NCBI GenBank assembly: GCA_041675285.1
Contig: JBAYTZ010000014.1
Location: forward strand, 30,484 to 94,483
Direction of reading: 5' to 3'
DNA: 64,000 nt
Source of the DNA: Candidatus Delongbacteria bacterium
GTDB lineage: Bacteria > CAIWAD01
Under the pieces are notes generated by a model. That model was not told the DNA's origin, did not search any database, and worked only from the letters and a program-made list of their open reading frames with translations. The position numbers and the translations under genes were made by a program. Of the stretch, positions 34,601-41,157 are shown one piece after another (within the stretch, counting starts at the first letter, position 1; the number at the start of each line of letters is the position of its first letter).

Positions 34601-35122
34601 CTGGACCTGTTCCGCGACCTCACACTTTTTGGCGGCAGGCTCGTCGCTTTGCATCTGCTGGAGTCGCCCACCCTCGACCACTTCATCACCACCTACGCCG
34701 GCCCGCCCCAACCAGAAGTCGGGCGCGTGGGCTGGTCGGATGGCACAGTCTGGTTGGATGCCGCGGCCACCAAGAAAGGGCAGCCCGCCACGCCCGGCAG
34801 AATGGGCTTCAAGGGCGTGCCCGAGGAAGTCTGGAACTTCCACATCGGCGGCTACCAGGTCTGCGAGAAGTGGCTGAAGGACCGCAAGGGGCGGCGGCTG
34901 TCGGACGAGGACATCGCCCATTACCAGAAGATTGTCGTGGCGCTGAAGGAGACGATCCGCCTGATGGGCGAGATCGACGAGGTCATTGAGAAGCATGGCG
35001 GGTGGCCGGGGGCGTTTGCCGCAGGACCGGCGGCGGGTGCGGCGGACTATCCGACCTGCGAGACGGGGCAACGCAAGGCGGCGGAAACGGGCGACCTGTT
35101 TGGGCAAAATGCGGAGTCTTGA
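31607..35122 (+). CDS. Type ISP-like adenine methyltransferase with target-recognition domain
   Basis: ATG 31607 (MSKTQDRNWERL), overlapping the Sel1 stop; 1171 residues. After an N-terminal domain (about 1-290), the coupler KKKRGVFYTPRPVVSYIVRS leads to the MTase: motif I ILDPATGTGTFLVEV (about 442), GYELLMAPYAIAHLKIG, and motif IV IIGNPPYARD (about 571). The specificity region occupies about 580-1000. Single-chain ISP enzymes start with an Mrr nuclease and helicase; both are absent here, but a PLD-helicase protein is encoded in the same operon. DNA from about 33280 to 34620 is much more AT-rich than both flanks, so the recognition segment has a different origin from the rest of the gene. 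Confidence 0.87.
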   Translation: MSKTQDRNWERLRSIKTIEELLAYLREELDWPLEGADVEDVAFEYTPEELGLEPALAVKIDSIHRLRPLSTHQPWGIFFVDFEPKNLPVTALRRILGRVVLKKRAKGSAQAWHADDLLFISTYGQGPSRQICLAHFSASEGARDLPTLKVLGWDEQDTALHLAHAANTLVKHLTWPENENDLEIWRKTWSAAFTLGHREVISTAKDLSIRLAALARAIRLRITTALAIESESGPLTRLMHAFREALVHDLTVESFADMYAQTIAYGLLSARITDPHKKTADDFAGHLRTNPFLRELMETFLKVGGRQGKAGGSGIDFDELGVFDVVELLDDANMEAVVRDFGDRNPQEDPVIHFYEEFLRHYDPGEKKKRGVFYTPRPVVSYIVRSVDELLRTEFGLEDGLADTTTWGEMLQRQPGLQLPNLSEDSDHPRLLDPQHPFVQILDPATGTGTFLVEVIEIIHRTMTTKWTAHGHSEKQIEALWNAYVPRHLLPRLHGYELLMAPYAIAHLKIGLKLHETGYHFDSEERARIYLTNALEPANDKQITTAMLPALAHEAQAVSMIKRHQRFSVIIGNPPYARDSANRSDYAENLVAIYKEDVRNERNIQPLSDDYVKFIGMAQAVMSSCGTGIVGFITNHSFIKGVIHRGLRRRVCQFFQRAYFLDLHGNSNINEQPPKDIEDENVFDIRQGVAVSLLTRVSAVVGYKDQTKVSELWGKRTEKYEYLLKQRHGDNDWILVEPKPPEYELIVAGDGSTQVEFDSLFHLHDWFPTSATGFITHRDELVIDYDQSNLMRRIHDLVDKNISDEEVIKKYSLESNSDWNPIDARKQLRAVKELQERVVRCTYRPFDSRWCWWGRELMDRPRQELFEFFVKPNLTLLCKRQNKRTPFSYAFVASEITESCTFESAHANNVAFPIFVHTNDLLFGKNIIHPNIGDEIVSRVRRRLNLNLVSLAMGDLKVTCGPRDLLHYVYATIHAPSYRTRYEACLIKSFPRIPLTYNLDLFRDLTLFGGRLVALHLLESPTLDHFITTYAGPPQPEVGRVGWSDGTVWLDAAATKKGQPATPGRMGFKGVPEEVWNFHIGGYQVCEKWLKDRKGRRLSDEDIAHYQKIVVALKETIRLMGEIDEVIEKHGGWPGAFAAGPAAGAADYPTCETGQRKAAETGDLFGQNAES

Positions 35123-35157
35123 TCGCAGCTAGGTGGGCGCCAGGCCGAGAGGTGAAC

Positions 35158-35862
35158 ATGGAACCAGGTCCGATCCGTTACCGGGACTTGCCGGATGATT
35201 TCCTGCTGCGGGCGGAATTGGTTTTTCACGCCATTGAAGATGCCGGCCTGATGGAGCGAACGGATTTCCTCGTCAACTTCCAGCGCGAGATTCATCCCAT
35301 GCGGGAATTGATGCTGTGGGAGCGGCTTGCCGTGGCCTATCGGAGCCGGTGGCGCAACCGAGCGGGCTCGGTCGCGGAGCGCAAGTCGTGGTTGACCTTG
35401 CTTCTTCTGGCATCCAGTGGCGCGACGGCACATGAAGGGGATCTGACTGGGGCACTGGAGCTGGAAGAAGCGCGCTTGGCCTTTCAGGAGGCCGCCACGG
35501 CGGGTAGAAACTGCTTGTCGAGCGCCGTTGATGCGCGTGCGGTGAAACAAAGCACCCTGGCGTTGGCGGCGATTCTGAGTCGGGACATTGGTCGTGCCAT
35601 TCAATTCCACTGGAACCAGATCGACCGGCTGTTGGAATCGGAAGCATGGGAACCGGATGAGGTGGAAGCTCGGCTGCGAGAACTGCATGCCACGGTGGAC
35701 GAACTGGCTGATGAACGCGAAAACCTGTCAATAGAACTCAATGACCGGTCTGATGAGCTGGAAGCCATGATCCAGGGGAAGCGCGAGATACTTGAAAGGG
35801 AGCGTCGCGAGGAGCTGCTGCGGCAATCCAGTCTGGGCAATCTATTCGGCGAGGAGAACTGA
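35158..35862 (+). CDS. Defence-operon protein with C-terminal coiled coil, unknown function
   Basis: ATG 35158 (MEPGPIRYRDLPDD) with GAGAGG upstream; 234 residues. The first about 150 residues are helical and soluble. The last 70 form a charged coiled coil (LADERENLSIELNDRSDELE). It lies 35 bp after the methyltransferase and 1 bp before the ATPase gene, so it could belong to either system. No family recognised. Confidence 0.6.
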   Translation: MEPGPIRYRDLPDDFLLRAELVFHAIEDAGLMERTDFLVNFQREIHPMRELMLWERLAVAYRSRWRNRAGSVAERKSWLTLLLLASSGATAHEGDLTGALELEEARLAFQEAATAGRNCLSSAVDARAVKQSTLALAAILSRDIGRAIQFHWNQIDRLLESEAWEPDEVEARLRELHATVDELADERENLSIELNDRSDELEAMIQGKREILERERREELLRQSSLGNLFGEEN

Positions 35863-35863
35863 G

Positions 35864-37027
35864 ATGGACGTGCTGGAACTCCAACACATCGGGCAAATCC
35901 AAAAAGCCCGAATCGAGTTTGGGGATCTCACCGTTTTGGTGGGTCCTCAAGCCACTGGCAAGAGCATAACACTACAGCTACTCAAGTTGTTGGTTGACAT
36001 GCGCCACGTTCAGGAAGACCTTCGTCGTCACGGCTTGGACTGGGGCGGCAAGCTGCCTGAGTTCCTTGACCTCATGCTTGGCGAAGGCATGCACTCCATC
36101 TGGTCTGAGAAGAGCACGATTCGCTGGCAGAACCGCGATGTGGACATGGTAGCGCGCGCCAAGCGTCGCATCAAGGCGCCTGAGCTTGGGCAAGGAGAGC
36201 AGATGTTCTTCATCCCAGCGCAACGAGTATTGACTCTGCGCGACGGCTGGCCGCGCCCCTTCACTGATTACTCCGCCGGTGATCCCTTCGCAGTGCGGGA
36301 GTTCAGCGAAAAGTTGCGCCTGCTGATGGAGCAGGAATTCGTTCAGGGTGATCAGCTCTTTCCACGCGCTAATCGGTTGAAACAAATCTATCGAGACGAG
36401 TTACGTGCTCACGTGTTCGCCGGGTTTGATTTGAAGGTGGACCGTTCCCGACCACAGAAGCGTATGGTTCTAGGTAATGCACATGGCGAACTCCCGTTTA
36501 TGGTTTGGTCGGCGGGGCAACGAGAATTCATGCCGCTATTGCTCGGCCTCTATTGGTTGATGCCACCCGGGAGAATGGCAAAGCGGAAGTCCGTGGATTG
36601 GGTTGTTGTAGAAGAGCTTGAAATGGGGCTCCATCCGCGAGCTATCAGCCTGATGTTACTGCTGGTGCTGGAGTTGCTCTCACGCGGCTATAGAGTCTGT
36701 TTGTCGACACACTCACCACAAGTCTTAGAAATGGTTTGGGCCTTGAATCACTTACGTGAGCAGAATTCCAGTGAGTCAAAGTTAGGCAGATTGTTTGACG
36801 TGCAAGCTGGCACTCAATTAAAGGCTGTTTTTCATGATACAATGAAGCGAGTGTTTAAGGTCTACTATTTCGAGCGTGATGGTGCAGTACGAAACATTTC
36901 TGGGCTTGATCCAGGTTCAACAGAGTCCTTTGTTGCAGGTTGGGGAGGCCTAACGGACTTCAGTGCAAGAGCCAATGAAGTTGTGGCATCTGCCGTGGCT
37001 GATGGGCTGCGGAGGCGCAAAGCATGA
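35864..37027 (+). CDS. AAA15/OLD-like ABC-type ATPase of a defence pair
   Basis: ATG 35864 (MDVLELQHIG), one base after the previous stop; 387 residues. Walker A VGPQATGKSITLQLL (about 25-39), signature-like WSAGQREFMPLLLG (about 217), Walker B VVVEELEMGLHPRA (about 246) and H-loop STHSPQVLE (about 281) are all present. It has the compact AAA15 layout of ATPases that sense invaders and unleash a small effector (PARIS, Septu-like and related systems). The stop overlaps the next ATG by 4 bp, making an obligate pair likely. From about 36640 the DNA becomes more AT-rich. Confidence 0.82.
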   Translation: MDVLELQHIGQIQKARIEFGDLTVLVGPQATGKSITLQLLKLLVDMRHVQEDLRRHGLDWGGKLPEFLDLMLGEGMHSIWSEKSTIRWQNRDVDMVARAKRRIKAPELGQGEQMFFIPAQRVLTLRDGWPRPFTDYSAGDPFAVREFSEKLRLLMEQEFVQGDQLFPRANRLKQIYRDELRAHVFAGFDLKVDRSRPQKRMVLGNAHGELPFMVWSAGQREFMPLLLGLYWLMPPGRMAKRKSVDWVVVEELEMGLHPRAISLMLLLVLELLSRGYRVCLSTHSPQVLEMVWALNHLREQNSSESKLGRLFDVQAGTQLKAVFHDTMKRVFKVYYFERDGAVRNISGLDPGSTESFVAGWGGLTDFSARANEVVASAVADGLRRRKA

Positions 37028-37479
37028 CTTTCACACAAGCAGTTGCAGCCTCACCTGACATTGCAAGCGCATATCAGCGAGGTTTAGGAGCATTGAAGGC
37101 TGTAGATCGTGCTCATATTACGGTCAATAAGTCCACAAAACTCAAGGGAAGTGTTGATATTGATTCAACGTTGCAATCTAAGTGCCCAACTGAACACCGT
37201 TGGGATTATGGGATTGGTAAGTCACAGGGTGGGAAGAAGGGTGATAAAGTCATCTGGGTTGAAATCCATCCAGCAAAAGACGGTGAAATCAATACGATGA
37301 TGGACAAATTGGCCTGGTTGAAGTCTTGGCTTCAGACATCCGCTACTGACTTGGATGCATTGTCGCGTGAATTCATATGGATATCAAGCGGAAAAACTAC
37401 CATCACGCAAGGTAGCCCCGCAGCGAGAAAAATGGCCTTGGCTGGGTTGAGATTAGCGGGACATCATCTTCATCTTTGA
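37024..37479 (+). CDS. Small partner of the AAA15 ATPase, possible effector
   Basis: 151 residues, ATG 37024 coupled by ATGA. The central part reads VDIDSTLQSKCPTEHRWDYG then DKVIWVEIHPAKDGEIN. The D-x-x-(H)RWDY and a strand ending W-V-E-I-H followed by K resemble a nuclease core of PD-(D/E)xK or related type, but I cannot place the family. It would be the effector held in check by the ATPase. AT-rich composition like the end of the ATPase gene. Confidence 0.55.
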   Translation: MTFTQAVAASPDIASAYQRGLGALKAVDRAHITVNKSTKLKGSVDIDSTLQSKCPTEHRWDYGIGKSQGGKKGDKVIWVEIHPAKDGEINTMMDKLAWLKSWLQTSATDLDALSREFIWISSGKTTITQGSPAARKMALAGLRLAGHHLHL

Positions 37480-37544
37480 TGAATAGTGAGTAGCAAAGCG
37501 GATCAAACCTGACCCGCTTCGCATAAGACGCCAGCTGACCATCA

Positions 37545-37666
37545 GGCCTGGGATTCCAGTGGAACCAATGTTTCCAGCCGTTCTGCCACCTACTCCACAC
37601 TCTCCTATAAGGCCTGCATCCGCCCCATCACTGTGGCCATCTGCGCTTGCAGCTCTGCGTCCTGTG
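37545..37666 (-). pseudogene. Decayed copy of the small gene at 39697
   Basis: Bases 37621-37666 match 39785-39830 (inside the minus-strand gene at 39697-39963) at about three quarters of positions, including CCCATCACTG and GCGTCCTG. The frame is broken by stops. The surrounding 37480-37688 has no other gene. It marks the old edge of the minus-strand small-gene cluster next to the inserted defence genes. Confidence 0.5.
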
Positions 37667-37688
37667 TAGTTGTCGTGGGGTTGTTCTT

Positions 37689-37883
37689 TCAGCGGGTTAG
37701 GTTGGAAATGAACTCGCCGTTCTCGTCGTAGACCTTGATGATGCAACGGCCAGAGCCGATGGGGTCGGGGACAACTGTGTAGGTCCAGCCTTCGGCCTCG
37801 CCCTTGCCCAGGTCGGTCGCGGCCTTCTCGGCTTCAGCTTCGGTGAGGAATACCCAGGTCGGGGCGTTGGTGAGGAGCAGCAT
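37689..37883 (-). CDS. Small protein of unknown function
   Basis: The preferred start is the ATG ending at 37883 (MLLLTNAPTWVFLTEAEAEK), 8 bp after AAAGGGA; two ATGs further upstream are worse spaced. 64 residues, mixed alpha-beta, ending EFISNLTR. It is the third gene of the unit driven by the promoter at 38464. No family recognised. Confidence 0.55.
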   Translation of the reverse strand: MLLLTNAPTWVFLTEAEAEKAATDLGKGEAEGWTYTVVPDPIGSGRCIIKVYDENGEFISNLTR

Positions 37884-37947
37884 GTTCATGGTCCCTTTCA
37901 TAGGGCCAGAGCGGGTGTTCGAGCCGGCCCTGGCGCGCCGCTTGTTG

Positions 37948-38193
37948 TCAGGCAGCCGTCTCGTTACTGACCATCTCGGCGTTTGCAGCGGCGTCCTCGA
38001 TGGCCTCTGCCAGTGCGGTGACTTGGGTGGTGATGTTGGCCAAGTCGTGCCGGAAGCGCTTGTCGGCGCCTAGCTGTGCCTCGGCCTGCGCCAGCGTTGC
38101 TCGCAGCGATTCAACCTGGGCGCTGGCGGTCCCAAGCAGGAAGAGGCCGTTCTCAAGGGGCTGGGCGGTTGTTGTCATCGTCTTGCGTGCCAT
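37948..38193 (-). CDS. Small coiled-coil protein of unknown function
   Basis: 81 residues starting MARKTMTTTAQPLENGLFLL; the rest is an Ala/Glu/Gln-rich coiled coil (SLRATLAQAEAQLGADKRF). It resembles in style the small coiled-coil protein at 39697. Second gene of its transcription unit, 31 bp after the previous gene. Confidence 0.5.
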   Translation of the reverse strand: MARKTMTTTAQPLENGLFLLGTASAQVESLRATLAQAEAQLGADKRFRHDLANITTQVTALAEAIEDAAANAEMVSNETAA

Positions 38194-38224
38194 GGTTGTC
38201 CCTCTATGCGTTGTTGTCGGGAGT

Positions 38225-38443
38225 CTATTCAGCGGTTGGCAGAAAGAAGCTGCGGGGGCTTCTGATGGTGCGGCAGTGAATCCAGCGGGTGAAAGCCGCT
38301 ACGTTCCGACGTTTCAGCTCAGTCGAGATGCTGATTGCCAGCTCGGTGTTTGATGGGTCGTTCATGGTGTATTCCCAGGTATCGATCAGCCAAGTCAGGC
38401 TCTGCGTCTTAAGGTTGTTTCCGGTGTTTGTCTCGTTCGTCAT
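38225..38443 (-). CDS. Small protein of unknown function, first gene of a minus-strand unit
   Basis: 72 residues starting MTNETNTGNNLKTQSLTWLI with GGGAGTTAG upstream. Helical, basic C-terminus. Directly downstream of promoter copy 1. A helix with TELAISISTELKRRNVAAFT hints at a compact bundle. No family recognised. Confidence 0.5.
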   Translation of the reverse strand: MTNETNTGNNLKTQSLTWLIDTWEYTMNDPSNTELAISISTELKRRNVAAFTRWIHCRTIRSPRSFFLPTAE

Positions 38444-38463
38444 TGGTCTAACTCCCGTTTTGA

Positions 38464-38502
38464 TGGGTATAATTACGCAGAGACACTTTTCATAAGCAAG
38501 TT
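38464..38502 (-). promoter_or_regulatory. Repeated promoter, copy 1
   Basis: On the minus strand TTGCTT (38499-38494), exactly 18 bp, then TAATTAT (38475-38469). The spacer ends GTGTCTCTGCG, shared with the copies at 39513 and 40425. It lies about 25 bp upstream of the ATG at 38443. In the rest of 38444-38752 I see only this promoter and one hairpin. Confidence 0.75.
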
Positions 38503-38573
38503 AAAGGTGAGAAATATTTTGACTTATTTAAATAGCTGAGACAGTCAAGAGCTGACGGGATGCTGGTAAAGCA

Positions 38574-38597
38574 GAAGCGCTCCATCCGGGGCGCTTT
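38574..38597 (-). terminator. Terminator of the second minus-strand unit
   Basis: On the minus strand AGCGCCCC / GGAGCGCT form an 8-bp stem with one G-U pair and a 4-nt loop, followed by TCTGCTTTA. It lies 3' of the gene at 38753. Confidence 0.55.
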
Positions 38598-38752
38598 CAG
38601 CAATTGGTTCTGTCACAGCTTTAGGGCGATGCGCCATGGGCTGCTTAGAACGACCGTTTTTATAGCGGCGATAGCTTGGCATGGGTCGATGCCTGCCGAC
38701 ACTTTTTAGCGACGGCGGCTTCCACGTTGTTCATGGGGTGGTACTTGGGAGT

Positions 38753-39091
38753 TTAGCTTTGGCTGCCGGTCATGTAGACGAGGCCGTACTTGTGCCGGAG
38801 ACCCAGGCCTTGGGGCTTCAGGTGGCGCGCATCGAGCAGCATGCCGTCGTCGGTTGGCTTGGCTTCCGGCGTCCTGGTGACGGTCCAGTCGTTTTCCAGG
38901 TTCACTCCGCAGGCGATGTTGCCGGGTTGGTTCAGCCAGCGGCAGGCCTGCTCGACCATGTCGCACTCATGGGAGCTTGGGAAGCTGTGCAGGCCTCGGC
39001 CCAGGTGGATGGCGAAGTTGCTGGGGAAAACGTGGGCGGTGAAGTTGTGGGCGCCGGTGGCGGTGTAGGTGACCGTGTAGTTGGTAGTCAT
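38753..39091 (-). CDS. Small beta-rich protein of unknown function
   Basis: 112 residues starting MTTNYTVTYTATGAHNFTAH. Strand-rich N-terminus, a Cys/Trp-containing middle (ECDMVEQACRWLNQPGN) and a beta C-terminus. No signal peptide. Second gene of the unit starting at 39466. No family recognised. Confidence 0.55.
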   Translation of the reverse strand: MTTNYTVTYTATGAHNFTAHVFPSNFAIHLGRGLHSFPSSHECDMVEQACRWLNQPGNIACGVNLENDWTVTRTPEAKPTDDGMLLDARHLKPQGLGLRHKYGLVYMTGSQS

Positions 39092-39151
39092 GGGTTCGTT
39101 CCCTTGTTGGCCAGGGCTGGGCGCCTGGGCGACCCAGCCCCAGGTGGTTGC

Positions 39152-39466
39152 CTAGAAGCGGTCGCAGACGGCCCAGGCGGCCTTGCTGCCGTAACCGAGC
39201 TGGTTACCTTCGATTAGGTAGATGATCTCGGGGTCGGTGCTGGGCTCCCTGCGCGGGCCGACCTCGTCGTCTTCCAGCTCGATGTCCAGCCCCATCAGGC
39301 GCTCGGCCTCTTGCTGGTCCTCGTCGTCGGTGATGGCGCTCTTGGTGGTGAGGCCAAGCAGGGAGTTTTCAAATGGCCAGCTCTGCTGGGTCATCAGGCG
39401 GACCTCAGCGTCCGGGTGTTCCTGGGCCAGTTCTTCCAGTCGGGCGATCAGGTCGGTGAGTAGCAT
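39152..39466 (-). CDS. Small acidic protein of a widespread uncharacterised type
   Basis: 104 residues starting MLLTDLIARLEELAQEHPDA. The opening L-x-x-L-I-x-x-L-E-x-L-x-x-x-x-P-D-A-E-V-R-L is a pattern seen in many small bacterial and phage proteins of unknown role. The middle is acidic (GLDIELEDDEVGPRRE). First gene downstream of promoter copy 2. Confidence 0.6.
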   Translation of the reverse strand: MLLTDLIARLEELAQEHPDAEVRLMTQQSWPFENSLLGLTTKSAITDDEDQQEAERLMGLDIELEDDEVGPRREPSTDPEIIYLIEGNQLGYGSKAAWAVCDRF

Positions 39467-39512
39467 GTCCGTGTCTCCTGTTTTCCCGGCGGGTGTCTTG
39501 TCCGCCTTTTGT

Positions 39513-39552
39513 TGGGCATAACTACGCAGAGTGATACTCGTTAGTCAAGTAA
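39513..39552 (-). promoter_or_regulatory. Repeated promoter, copy 2
   Basis: On the minus strand TTGACT (39548-39543), 18 bp, TAGTTAT (39524-39518), followed by GCCC as in copy 3. The spacer again ends in CTCTGCG. It drives the unit 39466-38753. Confidence 0.78.
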
Positions 39553-39617
39553 AGATCGAGTAATAGTGGACTAAATAGTTGAGATAGTTTTATAGAAGTG
39601 AATTAAGAATAGATAAA

Positions 39618-39645
39618 GCATAAGGCGCTTTGAAGCGCCTTATGC
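39618..39645 (-). terminator. Perfect 13-bp hairpin terminator
   Basis: GCATAAGGCGCTT / AAGCGCCTTATGC with a 2-nt loop, followed on the minus strand by TTTATCTATTC. It ends the unit carrying the genes at 40000 and 39697. Confidence 0.82.
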
Positions 39646-39696
39646 AGCAATGAGTGTGACCTCCCAATCCGACTCCCTGTCCAGGGTCGTCGTTGG

Positions 39697-39963
39697 TCAT
39701 GCCTCCTGACTGGGCGGGGCAGGCGGCAGTTTGGCTTCCAGGTTACTGGCCACCAGCTCCAGACTGCCCTTCAGCTCCTCCAGGCGGCCCATCACTGCGC
39801 CCATCTGTTGCTGCAACTCGGCGTCCTGCCCAAGCTGCAGGAATGCCTGCTGAAGGGCGACCTCCAGGCGAGTCACCCGCTTGCGCGCGCCGTCCAGATT
39901 TGTCTTGCCTTCCGCCAACTGCCCGGCCACAAAGGCCTTCACGTCCCAGTTCTGCTTTGCCAT
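39697..39963 (-). CDS. Small coiled-coil protein
   Basis: 88 residues, ATG ending at 39963 (MAKQNWDVKAFVAGQLAEGK) after GGGAGA. The rest is a coiled coil (VALQQAFLQLGQDAELQQQM) with a Pro-rich end. A decayed copy of this gene lies at 37545-37666, so the family was once duplicated in the cluster. Function unknown. Confidence 0.6.
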   Translation of the reverse strand: MAKQNWDVKAFVAGQLAEGKTNLDGARKRVTRLEVALQQAFLQLGQDAELQQQMGAVMGRLEELKGSLELVASNLEAKLPPAPPSQEA

Positions 39964-39999
39964 GATCAAATCTCCCTGTTGATTGTGTGGTGATTCCGG

Positions 40000-40404
40000 T
40001 TACTTGCTGGCGCGGCCCAGCTCAAAGGCGGCGCGCAGGGCGTCCTTAAGCTGTAGGACGCTAACCTCTTGGAAATCGAGGGCGTCCATCCGGCGCTCCT
40101 TCAGCGTTTTGATCCCGAGGTGGACCTGGGCCAGGACCTCCATGCCGGCGTCAATCGTCGCGTCGTCGGCGCCAGGCTGGGCGGCGGCGGCCGGCGCCTG
40201 CCAGAGCTTTTGGGCGGCGGGGAAGCCGATCCACTCGCCGTTCGCTCCCAGGCCGCGGTTGGCCATCTCGTCGCGGGCAAGCTGGACCGTGTCCAGGGTG
40301 TCAGTTGCCATGAGCTGGATCAGGTTGGTTTTAAAGAGCTGCATGAAAGCGGCTTCGTCTTCGCCCAGCATGTTGATCAGGCCTTTGCGCGTCATCTTCG
40401 TCAT
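40000..40404 (-). CDS. Protein of unknown function, first gene of the third minus-strand unit
   Basis: ATG ending at 40404 (MTKMTRKGLINMLGEDEAAF) after GGAGATGG; an upstream start at 40431 would overlap the promoter. 134 residues, helical. A Pro/Ala linker divides it near residue 75. No family recognised. Confidence 0.58.
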   Translation of the reverse strand: MTKMTRKGLINMLGEDEAAFMQLFKTNLIQLMATDTLDTVQLARDEMANRGLGANGEWIGFPAAQKLWQAPAAAAQPGADDATIDAGMEVLAQVHLGIKTLKERRMDALDFQEVSVLQLKDALRAAFELGRASK

Positions 40405-40424
40405 GGGTCCATCTCCTCGTTTGG

Positions 40425-40465
40425 TGGGCATAACTACGCAGAGACACTTTTCTTAGTCAAGTTGG
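40425..40465 (-). promoter_or_regulatory. Repeated promoter, copy 3
   Basis: On the minus strand TTGACT (40460-40455), 18 bp (AAGAAAAGTGTCTCTGCG), TAGTTAT (40436-40430). The spacer shares AAAAGTGTCTCTGCG with copy 1 exactly. It drives 40404-39697. Confidence 0.8.
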
Positions 40466-40536
40466 TTTTGATAAATAGTCAGTAATTAAATTCTTCAAAA
40501 AGGTCTTTACGTGAGCACGACTTGAATCAAGAGAGG

Positions 40537-40559
40537 AAACGCCCCTTTCGGGGCGCTTT
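40537..40559 (-). terminator. Terminator of the fourth minus-strand unit
   Basis: CGCCCC / GGGGCG with a 4-nt loop; the minus strand continues GTTTCCTCTC. It lies 24 bp after the stop of the gene at 40583. Confidence 0.75.
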
Positions 40560-40582
40560 GGTCATGCTGATCAATTCCAAGG

Positions 40583-40984
40583 TCAAGTTCCGGGTGCCTG
40601 ATCCCGCAGTTGCTCCAACTTTGTTTCCACCCATTCCGCCGGGTAGAGCAAGAGCAGCCACTCGCCAATCTGATTCAGGCACTGCAGGTAGGCACCACGG
40701 GCTCCGTACTTGGACACGCTGCGCGTGATGACGTGGTTGTGGCCATTCACCTGCACGCGGCCTTCCCAGGCGTGGCGGACCCACACCTTCCCGGATCCCC
40801 GCACTTCCGTGCGCAGCGTGGGGTAGAGGTAGCGGCTGGTTTCGATACGAAGCTGCTCGGGGCTCTGCTGCAAGCCCAGTCGGACTTCCCGGCGCTGAGT
40901 GCGAAGCCGGCGCATGGCCAGGGCGGCAGGAGTTTGGCTATAGGGTTCTGCGCCCATGAGTTGCGATTCTGTGGACATCGTCAT
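40583..40984 (-). CDS. Basic DNA-binding-like small protein
   Basis: Start at ATG ending 40984 (MTMSTESQLMGAEPYSQTPA) or the next ATG ending 40978. 133 residues, rich in Arg (RRLRTQRREVRLGLQQSPEQ), with a beta segment (GSGKVWVRHAWEGRVQVNGH) and a helical end. Possible nucleic-acid binder; no family recognised. Confidence 0.55.
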   Translation of the reverse strand: MTMSTESQLMGAEPYSQTPAALAMRRLRTQRREVRLGLQQSPEQLRIETSRYLYPTLRTEVRGSGKVWVRHAWEGRVQVNGHNHVITRSVSKYGARGAYLQCLNQIGEWLLLLYPAEWVETKLEQLRDQAPGT

Positions 40985-40999
40985 CTTTCTGTTTGATAG

Positions 41000-41034
41000 G
41001 GTTAAAGTCGTAAAAACACAAGGAATGATCAATA
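41000..41034 (-). promoter_or_regulatory. Diverged fourth copy of the repeated promoter
   Basis: On the minus strand TTGATC (41032-41027), 18 bp, ACTTTAA (41008-41002), followed by CCC. The spacer keeps GTGT-x-T-x-T-x-CG. It lies just upstream of the gene at 40583. Confidence 0.5.
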
Positions 41035-41157
41035 AGACCGAGTTGAACAGACATTGATCACTTCGTAAACCAACAAACCGCTCCTGTCAGGACTTCGAGT
41101 ATACATCCTGTGAATGCCCCTCCAAACCTGCCACGGCTCCCGTTTGCCTCCCCATGA

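Noticed and set aside
26291..35122. DISARM or BREX system
   Set aside because: No DUF1998 helicase, no PglX/PglZ or BrxL-like genes; the methyltransferase is type ISP-like.
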